DNA from: Anadara kagoshimensis | Taxonomy: Eukaryota > Mollusca > Bivalvia > Arcoida > Arcidae | Length of the DNA stretch: 64,000 nt | NCBI GenBank assembly: GCA_021292105.1 | Contig: CM037870.1 | Location: 7,413,558-7,477,557, forward strand | Reading direction: 5' to 3' | Part shown: piece by piece, positions 1 through 14,868 of the stretch | Numbering within the stretch: the stretch's first letter is position 1 | Layout of the letters: every line of letters begins with the position of its first letter | Translations under genes and position numbers: made by a program | Notes under the pieces: model-generated | Databases searched by the model: none | What the model was told of the DNA's origin: nothing | The model's input: only the letters and a program-made list of their open reading frames with translations

Positions 1-640
1 GGGGGAGGGGGCGTACGCCCCCCGCTGAATCCGCCACTGAGAAGGGTCTGGCTTCATTACTTTTTTTTTTTTTTGCTAAAATTTCATTCATTCAGTTTCT
101 AAGACGTGTAATTAATTTAACAGTTTAAGGGGAATCTAAATAAGGTTTAGAAAGATGAACATGTCCACGCATTTTTAGAAGACAAAAATCATAGAAGACC
201 TCAACCATAATTTCCAGTTTTCAAAACAAACAAAAAACTCGCATTTCATTAACAAACTCTGGCCCCTATGCACTAGATTGATCTTTTCCCCATTGATTGG
301 TAAACTTTAGTTAAAATTTTGTTTAGTCCTCGCAGCAAAGACTGTTTTGATTGTTAAGAGTTTTTTTTACCCCATCTATATAGCCGATCTATCGATATTG
401 CCCATGATACATTTATATTTTATTTATTCATTAAACCCATTAACATGCATCACAATCATTTTATGCATCAAACAGAAAAAACAAAATTTAAATTTTAAAT
501 TTAAAAAAAATGTAGTTTCTCCGATATGTAGCATCAAACTGTTCGAGAAGTATTCTGCATGATAACGTATATTCTGTATTTGCAAAGTTCCTGTGTTTGT
601 ATTTTCGCGCCTTTTTAGTTTCATTTTTACCTTTTCACGA
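1..640. other. Left-edge non-coding DNA
   Basis: AT-rich sequence without a credible exon. The first 40 bases hold a GC-rich palindromic stretch (ggcgtacgcc) running into a phrase that looks like the end of a dispersed element. The short open frames here have no coding character. Confidence 0.5.
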
Positions 641-697
641 TATAAATAGAACACTGTTTGTATACATATGACGTCACACAACCTGCTGTCCAATCAG
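641..697 (+). promoter_or_regulatory. Candidate core promoter: TATA-like box, CRE, CCAAT box
   Basis: A TATA-like TATAAATA lies at 641-648, a perfect palindromic cAMP-response element TGACGTCA at 669-676 and a CCAAT box at 690-694, about 550 bases before the first coding ATG of the downstream four-exon gene. CRE and CCAAT close to a start site are a common animal promoter arrangement. The TATA-like box sits upstream of them, so it may be incidental. No transcript evidence is available. Confidence 0.35.
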
Positions 698-719
698 AAA
701 TCTCCTTACGAATCATTTT

Positions 720-816
720 GACAGATAACGCATGGAGACCGAGGTTGTGTTCAAGCAACGCCAAAACATGTTAAAATATGGCGACAAAATTTTCCATTTG
801 CAGATTTGCAAGATTC
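720..816 (+). other. Possible 5' UTR exon of gene 1
   Basis: A good donor (gtaagt) starts at 817 and a possible acceptor (cacacatcag) ends at 1178, so an untranslated first exon could splice to the coding exon. The left border is a guess from the promoter motifs. The coding ATG at 1238 also works without this intron. Confidence 0.25.
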
Positions 817-1237
817 GTAAGTTTTTCAACCTGTTAGTAAAAATGTAGAGTATTGTGTTGATAAATATTCTTTATAACATTCCGCGGCAAATAAGACAAC
901 ACTTTATTTGGTTTGTAAACATAGCAAGGTGCGTGTTAAAGCATGCATGCAGCTAAGTCAGGATAGACTGAAAAGAAACGTGGTCAGGTTGACTGAATAC
1001 ACGTCGGTTCATGTTATATCGAAATACACTTCCTTCTGGTTTTTATATCAATTTGGGATTTAAATTTGTGTATTAATGTTTATTTTCAAACAAATGGATT
1101 CAGAAAATATACGTAGTTTTCATAAATTATTAAGACATTGCATGTAAAGTGATAACTGGATAATTTTACACACATCAGGCGTGGGAGTTTAAAAACCAAC
1201 TTTAATTTATATGGATGACAATATAAGTGAATGAATC

Positions 1238-1988
1238 ATGGCAACAGCAACTCATATTATTCCACCTGTTGGTCTGCCACCAACTTCTCCGGTGAAATCA
1301 TTTGGAGGTAAGAAGGCACCCACAGGGCTAATTACCATAACGGATGAAGATGATATCTTGTCCACAAGTCCTCGACCACATCTTGGTAAAAAATCCCTCC
1401 CAGGGTTTATGACATTGAATGACGATGACGATTTACCGTTACAAACTATGAAATCTTATGTTGGCAGTAAAAAGACCCCCACAAGTACCAGCATTTTATC
1501 AGTTAATGATGATGATGTTCATTTACATGGACCAAAACTAACAGGTGGCAAGAAAGCTCCGTCAGGGTTTAATTTTTCAATTTTAAATGAGGATGACTCT
1601 TTAAAAACATATGTTAACAATTCTTCTGGAAACGGTGCTAAAAGAGTGGCACCAGGACCGCTGGTGACAACAAGTGATGAGGAGGAAAGTGACAGTTTGC
1701 CACCAACACCTCGGTCAAGTGTAACACGAAGCCCCTCGGTGACGTCACCGACATGCACAGAGGAACAACAGCATGCTCATGAAGCATATGAACACGATCA
1801 TGACTATGAAAATGTGGCGTCACCTGGTGGCAGTAGTACATCAAGTGGGCCTGTTTATGTCCGACAACCTGGATTTAAACAACATGCACATGAAGTTAAA
1901 AAATTAAAAAAGAAAAAGACACTTATCGATGTTGAAGATGGATTACGGCGGAGGGCACCAACGCCACCAAAACTTAAACCAAGACGAG
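1238..1988 (+). CDS. Gene 1 coding exon 1
   Basis: Residues 1-250 plus one base of codon 251. It carries the five acidic repeats, a Ser/Pro-rich part (150-175), a His-rich part (179-192) and the KKLKKKK patch. Reading past the donor (g|gttagt) gives Gly-stop, so splicing is required to reach the omega-loop exon. Confidence 0.85.
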
Positions 1989-4900
1989 GTTAGTATAAAT
2001 TTATTTGAATACTTTATATAAGGGGTTCATCACTGTACTACATGATTAGTTCCCTGGTTTGTGCAGGATGTTTTGGAAAACGTTAACGGCATGTATTCCC
2101 GCATTAAGGTTTTTCGGTAGGAAAAACGTCAACTGATTGGATTCCATATCCATTGAACATCATTGGTCCACACAAACATTAGGGGGTATTGCGTGATACA
2201 GTGGTGAACCCTATTGGATATAACTATTGTTGTGGGGTTGAGCTATGGTATTATATAGTAGATATAATAGAGTTAATTACTTCCAGACTTTCTGGTCAGC
2301 ATCTTTTAGCCTTGTGGTAGAATGATTACTTTTCACCCAGGAGGGCTCGGTTCGACACTCTGCCAGGGCACTCAGTGAGGAATTAGATTTATTTTCAGAT
2401 CTTTCCCCCCTCCTGTTACACTATCTTAAATTCTGTTGTGTATATTACAAGTTAATTTAATTTTCCAAGGCCTATAAAGGTTCACTTTGCTGGTGCTTAT
2501 CTAGCTTATGAATTATATAAACTGATAACATTGATGACCATTCTGTCAAACAATTTTCAGAGCCTGTTTAGGATCATCCCAGTCTGATGCTTATCCTGGT
2601 TTCAGCAATGTGAAGCTACTGAAAGTAAAATGAAGTTATGGTGTTTTATGTCTTAGTCAAGATTCTTTCAGTTTTATTAAAGCAGTCTGTTCTTGGAAGG
2701 TGGAGGAAACCTGAGTGCCCAGGGAAAACCATCAAGGCAAGCAAACTCAGACAACTTATTGCTATTGAAAGTAATATTCCCCTTAAATGTATTGTTTGTG
2801 GTATTCTATGCATCATTTTGTAGCTGATTATATCCTGAAACATATACCCGGTAGATATTTCATTCCATAGAATATTCTGTAGCACTGCCATCTTTTACCA
2901 TATTTTTGTCTTTTTGTACCATACTTTTCATTTGGACATTTTGTAACTTGCTTAAGACTTTTCAGAGCTGCCAACTAACCCGCAACCCGAGGGTCCAACC
3001 CACATTTACACATGAATTCCCACTAACCTACCAAGAAGGGGACTGACCCGCAAATGACCAGAGTTTCAGAATTTGCAGTGTTTTTATTCATTACCATTCG
3101 ATTCCACATACATGTAATTGCAGTAAATTTTAGTTATTACAAGTTTGAATCAGGATTAATTTTGTGCCAGTTTTGTGTGAAAAATCACAAAATCGCTGAA
3201 AAAATCACAACACACCATTTGTTTTTTCTTGGGGTGATGTACCTAGCTTATCAGTGTGCGACACCCTTAATTGGAAAGATCTGGGTTCGACCTGCAATTA
3301 CACAAAATAGGGTTGGCAGCTCTGATCTTTTACCATACTTTAGACATCTTTTAGCATACTTTGGACATTTCATACCAGATACCAATTTTGGATCCAATAT
3401 GTGTCCTTTCAATACCATGCATTTTACAACATGACACTTATTTAAACCATGGTCCGAATAAAATTTGCCTCTCATCTCTGTGTGTTGGTGATAGAGCATC
3501 TGTCACAATAGAGGGGGCAGTCATCAGTTCGAACCCTACATGGTCATACATAAGACATTAAAAGATGAGATACTGCTTCCTTGCCTGGGGCTTGGTATTA
3601 AGATGACAGAGAATCGACTGGTTCACCCTGTGTCGATATATTGTGACTTTGGGAGTAGTGTGCTTGTCTGTGGCATACTGTCTCTGTGAGCTAGCACTTA
3701 AAAGCTATCCAGAGTGTTCGTTAGTTCGAAAGTGTCAGATAAGGCATATTTTAATCGACTATATTAGACACACACAAAAACTGTATTTGTTGTTGACATT
3801 TTTGTTCCCTTTCCATTCTGCCAGGCTATGACACTTCCTTCTCAGGTATTGGTTCGGGAATTTGGAAAACAAATTATGTTAACATTTTTAGGGAAAATAT
3901 ATATTTTGGACATTGGGAATGGGGTCCAGGCTTTTTAACCCAAAACTACATAGATTGACATCTTTGTCTCTTCTCCCAGCTCTTGCAAATAATGCCTTAA
4001 TTTGCTTTAGGGTACTAAAAAAACTATTCAGATTACATTAATTACAACGTTCTGTCATATGTATCATGTGAATAGAATACCAGTACTCAAAAATGGGAAA
4101 ACCCCTAATGTTTCCATACAGCCTGATATTTAGTCATTTGAATATTAATAGGTACAAATCATGTCTTCAAAGGATTACACAATGTCATTCTTAAAAATAT
4201 AAAATATTCAAGTTTGAAAAAATTCAAGACTTGCCAGTATTATATGACTTAAATAAGTATAAAAATAGTGAAGTTGCAATCTAGGTTAAAGAATTTTTAA
4301 ATTTTAATTATAAGCTACTGTATATGTTGCACTTTTAAAACCACTGTTTAAATAATAGTCAAACCTGTCTATAAAGGCAACTCAAGGGAAACCTGAAATG
4401 TGGACTTTATGGGCAGGTGACTCTTATTTACAGGCTCAAATAACACAATGAGAAATTAGAAAAAAAACATTACTGCCATTTAATAGCAGGTGTTTCTTAT
4501 ATAGAGGTGACCTTTATGAAAGGTTTAACTGTATTGCATTCAAACAGGAAGATTACAATTCATTTTACATTACTTCGCTTAAAAAGCCCAAAATATGGCA
4601 TTCATGCTGTCATCACTGGTCATCCTCAAATTTCTTGATTTTTTTTTCAAGGTTCTTAAACTATTTCTAAACTACAGTGGTCCAGTTGATTGAGTGTTTG
4701 TTGGGTATGTGGTTTGAATCCTATGTGATTAACACCCCTTAAGGTTTGTGTGGAATGTTTTAGAAAATGTTTACAACATAAATTCATGGAATTGGGTTGT
4801 TTAATGTACCCAAACTGATATGATTCCATATATATATCTGTTACGAAATAAATGTACCTCACAAACATTATGGGGTACTGCTTGGTACAGTGGCAAACCG

Positions 4901-7900
4901 CATTGTTCAGTCAATCTAAAAACAGGTTTGGTGGTTTGATAATAAACAAAGGGAGACTTAAAGAAAAACTTAGGGCTTCAAAATGCATTGTACTTTGGGA
5001 TAAGGAAGGTGGCAATTGATGTTATCATTAAAGGGACATTATTTACTGGTATACAATTATGTTACAGTGAATGGTGCCTGTACTGTTAAATGGATTATAA
5101 AAAATGAACGTACTGGCTGGTCTCCTAAGGCCAAGTCTGATAAATACTCATCAATATAACTATAGATAGAGAGAACCATCCTTTCACATTGCTCTGGGTA
5201 CACTGTAAAGCTTTAAACATTTTTCTTTAGCTGGTGATGTTTCAATTTTAGTGAAATATTCCTGAATTGGACCTAAAAATCCCTCCTAAGCAATTAATCG
5301 TCAAAAGAAAGTACTCAATTTTTTAAAGAGATAATTTTTGGTACATCATCATAAATACAGTAAGTCCTTGTTTTCACTGCCCCAAATGGGGTTCACCATT
5401 GTGCCTTGTGATTAACAAAGGTTTGTGTGGAATGTTTTAGAAAACGCTTGCAACACAAATTCATGGAATACGGTTGTTTGTTTTGAACTAGAACTGATAT
5501 GATTCCATATCCATTTCGAAATGTTCCGCACAAACATGGGGGGGGGTACCTCAGGTACTGTTTGTTACAAACAGGTTTGATAATAAATAAAGGGGGACTT
5601 ACAGAAAAACTTAGGGCTTCAAAATGCATTGTACTTTGGGATAAGGAAGGTGGTAACTGATGTTATCAAGGGACATTATTTACTGGTATACAATTATGTT
5701 ATGTACAGTCAATGGTACCAGTACTGTTATATATGGATTATAAAAAATGAACATACTGGCTGGTCTCCTAAGGCCAAGTCTGATAAATACTCATCAATAT
5801 AACTATAGATAAGACAATAGATTTGATGTAAATATGATTGATTTTTGATGTTTACATTATTGTGATCTTCATTAAGAGATACATTATTGATGACTTATCA
5901 AACAAAAATCAATAAAAGTGTATCTTTTATAGATAAACAACATTGGCCTGTTGTTTTCACCTTTGATTAGGAATATTTATATAGAAGGGTCCACTCAATA
6001 CATTGGTAACATTAGGATTCACAGTTCATACATTACCATAGATGATTTGTATTTTCATAATGTAGACAAAATATACATGTTTTACATTTACTCATCATAA
6101 TGAATATTTGAATCAAAGGTCAAGTGGACAGGTCATTGTTGTATGTCTATATGTATAGATCAGAACAACAATATCATGACATCATTACTCAGGGTGTTTA
6201 CGGTATTTTCATGGATATAAGAGGTTCATTTAGGTGTTTTATTCATTGATTGAATGGGGATTTTATGTTCCAGTCAAGAATATTTCACTTATGTTGAGAT
6301 GTTACCAGCTATAGGAGAAGTGGCAGAAATTTTTACCTCAGGACCCTCATGACTTCATTTCTAAATGCTGAGTGCTTGATGAAAGAACAGTCTGAGTCAC
6401 AACCTATGTTCAAGACTTGGTCAGACTCTGCTGGGGTTCAAACCCATGACTTCCCACATGCACAAAGCAAGCATTTTACCAACTGAGCTATCATAGTAAT
6501 GTTTTAGGGGTAAAATTATGAATAGTGTCACACTTGCATCTTGGTGGCATAATTGGGTGGCCAGTGGGCTCTTGATGGTACAGAGAATTTTTTATGTTTA
6601 ATTGTCCTATGAATGCAAAGAAGATAGTGGATGCAGAACTTACAAAAGATCACAGATAAATGTATATTACAAAGAATTATTATTATGAAAATTTTCTAAA
6701 AAGACATATAGCTATTACTTTCTCTATGCTCAGAACTGTTTGTGGTAATTAAAAGCCTGCATATATTTTTTCTTAAGAGGTATTGGATGTTGTTGTTGTT
6801 TAATAAAAAATGGGGGGGGGGTTCAGTTTTTAAGGTCTTATCGTAAGAACCCTGTGTCTTTCATTTCTAAATGCTTAGTGCTTGGCAAAAGAACAGTCAC
6901 TATCTAGTTACAGGATCTGGATGGGATTTAAACCCATGACCTCCCACATACAGATTGAGTACTTATTGAGTTACTGTGGTGGTTGAGACTCAGAGAAAGA
7001 AAAAGAGAGTAAAATAAAGTTGATTAAAATATTCATTAATATTGGCTGTAACCCAAGACATCCACAAATTAAATCCATACTGCATTTATGTAATATTATT
7101 TATATATGTGACATAGTCCATTAAAAAGTACCTGCATATATAGTCATTTCTTTTTAAAGAAAAAAAGTTTCAATTTTAAAGGAATTCAAAACGGTAATTA
7201 TTTTGATCACAGCATTCTGTGATTTAAGGCAGATAATACAGATTGATTTTTTGAAATTTTAATAAAGTTTAAAAAACAAATTAAAATAAACAATCTGAAT
7301 TCCTTATGATATTTGGTTTAGCAACAAATTTGTAAAGTAATTTTTAAAAAGTTTTAATTGAAAAAATCTTGAATTCAACAATGTATTACAAATTTTCAAA
7401 CAAGTAGTTATTGGGATTTAATTAAAATACTTTCAATTATTTTTAAATCATTATTTTGTTTAAGTTAAAACTGAAATCATTTTAATTGTTCAAGCATGTG
7501 AAAAATTGAAGTAAAAACAAAATTTTAACAAACTATTAAATAAATTTGATATGTTAGATTATTTTTAACGGAAATAATTATTTCTGCCTGAAATATTAGA
7601 CAATACACTAAACAGGTATTTAACCAAATGAATTTTCGTAACCTTTCTTAAAAATGTATGGTAATTTGATAAAATCGTGAAATGTTCTGATTCATGCATA
7701 TGCACACTGAGGTCGACACTCACAATATACCCAGTGTGTATTTAGGCCATTCCAAATTCATTTGTAGCTCATCTGACCCTTAATCCATCTGTAAAATTTA
7801 GAATTATGAAAATCATTATCTAACTCGTTATCTGCCTGTTCAAATAATCCTGCATGACAAGTTTGGTTCTTTTTTCGTGTCTGCAATATTAAATGTTTCA

Positions 7901-10900
7901 ACATCAACAGTTTGTTAGGGACAATGATGTATGTTAACCTTGTCAGTATTTGTTGTTTTGGCAAATTTTAGTGCCTGGACCGCGATATGAAATGGGAATT
8001 TCCCAGAACAATATATCCTGTGCTTTTCTGAGTTTCATGTATATTTTTCTAATTTGTGATCTTTCTCTCACCTTGTTCAAATTTTGTGTGCCTAAAGAAA
8101 AATTCTTTTTTTTTAAAAAATTACATTTAATTTTTAATCACTCGCTTGCCTCTATTTTTTTCAAAATAAATTCTGACAAACTAAAAATGAATTTGGTTTG
8201 GCCTTATAATTATATATATATATATATGTATATCAGTACAGGGTTTTTATATATGGTAAGTTGATAGTGTGGCAGTATTTATGATCTCAAAATAACTTTT
8301 TTGTTTTGTTTTGTTTTGAACAACCAGTGCAGTCAAGGAGAAAATATGACCCAAAGGTCTGAATATTGAACCACCTTAAATATATCTGATAGCTCGTATA
8401 AATCTGAGGGTCTTAAAATATTTGTCAAAGATATAATCTAGGTATTACAAATCAAATAAATGTATATTTGTAAATGTTTAAAATCCCGGTAAAAATTTCT
8501 GTTTCGTGTAAATAATAACAGATTCAACTTTTTTTTATTTTGTCGATATGAATCACCTGAAATGAAATATAATGCAATTTGATATCCTTGCCTAGCTGTT
8601 CGTGCCAGCATAAAAATTGACATTTATACTGAAGTGGTCAAAGTAATTTAGCTTCATTCTAAAGTGGTCTGAAGCGCTGGGTTACAGATCAAAGCTGCCT
8701 ATCGCCACCTTGTTTCAATAAGGTTCGCCGCTGTACCACGTGATACCCTTTAACGTTTGTGCGGAACACTTATTTTCCATGGAATGGGAATAACATGAGA
8801 TGATGTTTTCCCGCGAAAACGATGTCATTCCGGGAATCTGTGACACTGACGTTTTCCAAAACATTCCGCACAAACGTTAAGAGATATTGATCATGTGGTA
8901 CAGTGGCGAACGCCATTGTCACTATGGACAGTTACGTCACTCACCAAAGGTAAATGGTTTTCTTTTGACACTCCAGTTTCCTCCACCAGAACTGATTAAC
9001 CTTCATATAAGTGAAAAAATCTTGACTGGGGCATATAGGATCTCCACTCCACTCAAACTAAAAGAACATTGTTATTGTTTATAGCCTTTTGATTGTAATG
9101 AATTATATTCTACACCTCCAGTAAAACTAAATATAACTTCAGTTTTATTGGAGTTGCTCTTCCAGTTTACCGCTTAGAAGCCTCTAACATCATAATATAA
9201 TAGGGAGCAGAAATATTTTTGAAAAAATAAAAATTATTAGGAATAATAAATTGAATTACACAGAAATTTCTCTTAATACCTTCTGACAATATTTCGGGTG
9301 TGATTCAATATTAATTAGTCTCACATTAGTCTGGGATTTTATGCTTTTAGTGTTGTCAAATTTGTTAAATAAAATTTTCATTTATTGAGAAAAGGAAAAA
9401 AAAATAATAAAAAATAATTGATAGTAGATACTATATTGAAACTTTAGTCCAGTATTTGTAAAAAAAAATATCTGAAGTATGTTCAAGGATTAGACATTGA
9501 CAAAAATATCCAAATCACTTAAAGTTATCACAATTTTCGATCATGTTTTCCTGATAAGCCTTGAGGATCACGGATAGATGACATGATGTTTTTGCTCTGA
9601 CGTAAATCACCCGACTTCAGTAATTAGAACACAGACCCATGAACAAAGAATGTGTATAAATATTGTAAGAACTCTGAACCAGTCACTTTGAACTTGTTTA
9701 AATACCACAGAATATTTTATTGAAGAATTTTAAATCTTATGGATCGTACTACTGTGTACATTGTACAAAAGTTTTTATATTTTTGGAAACACTTCAACAA
9801 TATGATGAATGAAATATGATTGAATACCATTATATACATATATATAATATTATATACATGAATATCAATAAATCGCTGGCATTGAAGATTGAGACATATA
9901 TAAAATGTATACAAAATATAATGAAGCAGAAATGCTTATATATATTTCTGTATAAATATTAAATGTTAAACCCTGAAGTCTTAAAAACAACTTGTTTATT
10001 CATATTTTTGTATAAATATTAAATGCTAAACTGTGAAGTCTTGAAAACAACTTATTTATATTTTTGTATAAATATTAAATGCTAAATTGTGAAGTCTTAA
10101 AAGCAACTTGGGTATAAATTACAAGTCAAAGCCTGTCATGCTGCTGACTGGGCGGTGCTCCAGACATCAGAAGAAATTACTTTGATTTCAATTCATTTTT
10201 AGATAACAAAATTTGGCCCTATTTCTAAAGGGAAAAACTGTTAACATTTTTTCCTATTTTGCTGTTTCTCTATTAAATCTTATTTTTATACCACTGCAAA
10301 ATATTTTACAAGATGCACAAGTTTATGTGTAGTGTTTGGTCAATGTCTGTATTACAAGTATTAGTTACCATACAATAACTTAAGTTTGCTTTGATGGATT
10401 TTCACCAAACTTTATACACTGATACATATTCTTAAAAAGAAGGTCACTGCTACTTTAAATCAATTCAGTAAATGTTTTCGTTTTTCTTTTTGTGAATCAT
10501 TATCCTTTTTGTACATTCACCATAATGCTGTTGTTTTATTTCTTTTTGTCTTGTTTGTGTGTTTGTTACTTTACCTGTCTTTTTTCTCTTTACTTAATCA
10601 CCTTTCTTTCCCAATTTTGATTTCACACATGGCAGGTGTACCTTCAGCTAAGCAGGAGGTGCCTACCCTTCTAGAGTGCCAGGCCCCGGTTTCACAATCA
10701 TTCCTTAGCTAAGATTTTCCTTAACTTAAATCTGGCAAAAGTTTGAATCGTTATAATTCTGTTAATTTATATGATATTCAGGAATTTAAGGTGTCATTTT
10801 TAAGATCACTTCTAGATTAAAACATTTGCATTTAGTTTTGAAAAAAATATCCATAAGTAGTTCCAAAAAGAGATTACAAAAATTGCTTAATTTAAGTTAA

Positions 10901-13900
10901 GGGAAATCTTAGCTAAGGAATGATTGTGAAACCGGGTCCAGTCCCACTTATCTGCTGGAAGCTAATCAAAAACAAACATACCAATCCATGTCCAAACCAT
11001 AATCCTAAAGCAATTTAAGTAAAAACTTTGAAACTAGCTAATTACCGGTAAATATTTGCTAGTTTTCAAAGTTGTAATTTTGCTTTTTGGATTGTGATGG
11101 ACTGATTTGGTTTTTTTATTTGGCATACATGTATCCATTTTTGTTGGAAGATTTCTTCATGTCTCCCTTGCTCTACCTGGTGACTTTGACCTTTGACCCA
11201 GATTTTGTTTTGAAAAAATAATTTCATGACCATGGTACATTACCAGTATGTTATTTTGTTTTGTAGAACCTGTACCTATGCGGCGGAGAGCACTACCACA
11301 ATCATTCTGGAAACAACCCAATGTGCCAAACCAAGTATCTCCGGCTAACCTGTTCCCGTCATTACCTCCCCTGTGTAGTAGAGAAGCGGAATTAGACATC
11401 ACAGGTAATTTATAATGATAAAATTGAAAAATCAAATCTGGAATTTCAAACCACGATGTTTGAGTGGTCAATACTTCTGTGTTTTGAAGACTCATAACAA
11501 GCTGATTTGTCCTTAATCAGACTGTAACTATTGACCGAGTTTGAAGTCAACATGTGTTATGTTGGACCTTAGGGCCAAATTGTTTCCTCACCAGAGCACA
11601 TGAGGACCAAACTGTTGCCTTTGACCTCAGGCAACAGTTAGGATCAAGGCATGATGACTTCAAACTCAACCTATAGGTCTTAGCTCACATAATATTAATC
11701 AAGTCACCCAATACTGAAAAAAATAGATTTAAACTTAAAAGAACATTTTAACTAAAAAAGTTCAATCACCACCAGTATATATGTATCGGAGATACCCAAC
11801 AATTTGGTGAATGTTTTTACCCCCCTTGATTATTGATAAAATGTATTGATTTTTTGTTTAGTATACAGTCAATACTTAAAAATCCTAATTTGCTATCCAG
11901 ATATCCACTCCTGGATTAAAAGGTCATATAGCAACTTCTTAACAAATTATTTAAAATTTGTTAATTTAGAGACCTTTATCCATGTTACTTGTACTTCTTA
12001 AATCCCCCCACTTAAAGGGTCACCATTTTGATGAGTTTATCCATAGATAAGTCAAAATATTTTTATTTTAATCTGTGATTAATTTTTTCCGATAATCTTG
12101 CTTTATCTCACTATTTTTGCCCAGATTATATAAGATTTTGTGGTACATAATCTCCGAAATCCAGTAGAAATTTTTGACCCATTTTATATTTATCTTTAAA
12201 TCCTACGTAACATTTCTGCATTGCTTGTACAAATGGATTTGTTAAGCTATTATTATGTCCGTGTTTAAGAGCTCTTGTGTTACAACACACATATTTCTTT
12301 TAGTTTTTAATTGGAGTACGACTTTTAATCCTAATTTGTAACTAACACACACATGCCCTTAAATCCTATGTAAATTTTTTGGATTCTTTTTAACAGAAAT
12401 GTTCTAAATAGCTCAATTTGGTCATTTCTTAGGCTTTTTCAGTCTCTATGAAAAATCAGTGAAAGAGGGTACAACATTTTTGGGGGTTTTGCTATCTCAA
12501 ATTCTTTTAACAGGTAAAAACAGCATATACATGTACATTATCTAGAATTAGGTCAAAGGCTCCAGAAAAAAATCTTTATCTAGAAAAATGTTTATATTGA
12601 TCACTGTATATGGATTTTTTTTCTTATCTCAAGTACCTGAAATGTTCTACACATCCTGATTTGAGCATGTACAAGATTTAAATGTTTCAGGCACGTGATC
12701 AGCTAAATCAGGTTTTGTTTTTGTAATGTTTAACATCACAACAATTTTTTCAGCTATTTGTTACGAGAACAAGTTTATTCATCTCAAAGGATTTATCTGA
12801 GAACAAGTTAACAAGTTCATCTATGTGTGAGATTTACAAGTGTGTTTTATGGTCTGCAGTCTTGTACTGGAGACTTTTATGTGCTTGCTCACCCAGTTCG
12901 TATGTGACAGACAAGCATTACCACTCACCCTGTCACTCTGGGTGAACCAGCCTATGCTCTGTCCTCTTAATACCCAGCACCAGGCAAGGAAGAAGTATCT
13001 CAAATTTTAAAATCTTGTACATGTATATTACCTGGTCATGGTTCAAACCCATGACCTCCTGCTTTCAAGGCAGATGACCTACCACTTAGCCACCAAACTG
13101 GTCTAATCTGGTTTTAATTTCCATTTCCATAAAATTTAGTTGGGTCAAATTATTCTTGTTTACCTGGTTTAATTAATTAATGGGAAATTTTCCTTTAAAC
13201 AATATTAATTATTTAATGGGCTAGCTGAGGTCAAAGATAATATCAATCATATTCTCTTCGTTGTAAAGAGGGTGACCTTCAAGGGTGACCTTCAAGTAAG
13301 TAACTTCAGTGAAAATATTGTGTAAAACGCAGAATATTTACTTCTTTTTTTTTAAATTATCTTCACAAAATGTTAAATATATCTTGATGAAAAGTTTAAT
13401 CTTCTCATAAAAATATTAGATATTTTCAGAAAAATTTAAATAGCTTCATAAAAAATTCAATTTCTTCCTAAAAATATTGAATAGCTTCATAAAAACGTAA
13501 AATATTTTCGTAATAAAATTTTAAATATCGTCATAAAAATATTAAATTTATATCTTCATTTAAAAAGCTTACAAGTTATAAAATCATCGATCGCTTAATG
13601 GATTCACTGATTGTGTAAAGATAAAGTTGTAAACAAGAATACAAAAAAATTAATGATGTACAGTAAAACCTCGATTCATAGCCATCATTTGTTCAGTCAA
13701 ATGTTGGCGTTATAAAGGGGTTTGGCGATAAATTGAGGGAGGCTCATAAAGAAAAACATAAACAAAATGGATTTTGGGACTTCAAAATAGTGTGGCAATA
13801 AGCGAGGTGGCAAAGTTATCGAGGGGCATTATAACAAGGTTTTACTGTATAAATGTTTAGGTATATAGACAAAAAGGCATGACCTGTCCACTTGACCTTT

Positions 13901-14828
13901 AATTTAAAATATATTTCTTATAAACCAGTAAATTTATGTATAGGGAACACCATTGTTTATTTTGTCTACATGCCTTGTGCCTTGTTTATGCCTAATGTTT
14001 AGGTATTGCATGTGAATTTTTACACTACCTATGAATTTGGTATATTCTCTTATGTGAATATTCCAAATGAAAGGTCAGGTGAACAGGTCAATCATGTGAG
14101 CCTATATGATTTAATGATCGAGTAATATCCACTTAAACATGGTCAGTCACCTTGAAACGTAGTTTGTATATAATATACATATACACTGTATAAGTATGCC
14201 ATGTTATTATTTTGCTCTAGCTCTGTCGTGCAGCTATCCGATAATCATCACCGAGCGATTTTTATCTCGACACTTTACAGGTATACAAGGTGATACCTTG
14301 ATTGTATAACGTCATTCATAGCGCAGTGTTTGCTATTGTGTATTGTCATGTATTGTTTTTTGTATCACGTTTTGTGTATTGGTCAGACAAATTGATAGAA
14401 TTCCTTACTTATTTACCCGGAGATGTAATTCAAAATTAATGGGTTATATTTATTAGTTATTGATTATGTTGCTAGCTTTGCATCTCATTTTTACCTGTCA
14501 TATACAGGTATTCCTTGTATATTGCGTACCTGTATTGCATAACGAGGTAATATATACCCATAAGGCCTGACACAGATAATCAGTGGTATTTATGAATACT
14601 TAAGTATAATATTATGTTGATATGATATTAAAATCAATAAATATGAGGAAAGATCGCATCGATATATAGCTGGGATAAAAATCTTATACCTGGTACTTCA
14701 GTAAATGTAGTGTTATAGTGTTAGGAAAAAAATCAACAATTAATAAATTTAAGTTTCACAGTTTCATTTTCTAAACCATTAAATAATTACTGTATTGATC
14801 ACCTTTAGAAAAATTGATGGATTGATTA

Positions 14829-14868
<40 letters not shown>

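Noticed and set aside
1238..1993. Gene 1 as a complete 251-residue single-exon protein
   Set aside because: The frame ends three codons after a clean donor, and three further exons with matching phases and the omega-loop motif continue it.
7950..8264. 104-codon frame as an exon
   Set aside because: Low-complexity T-rich intron sequence with an AT microsatellite; no acceptor or donor fits and the composition is not coding.
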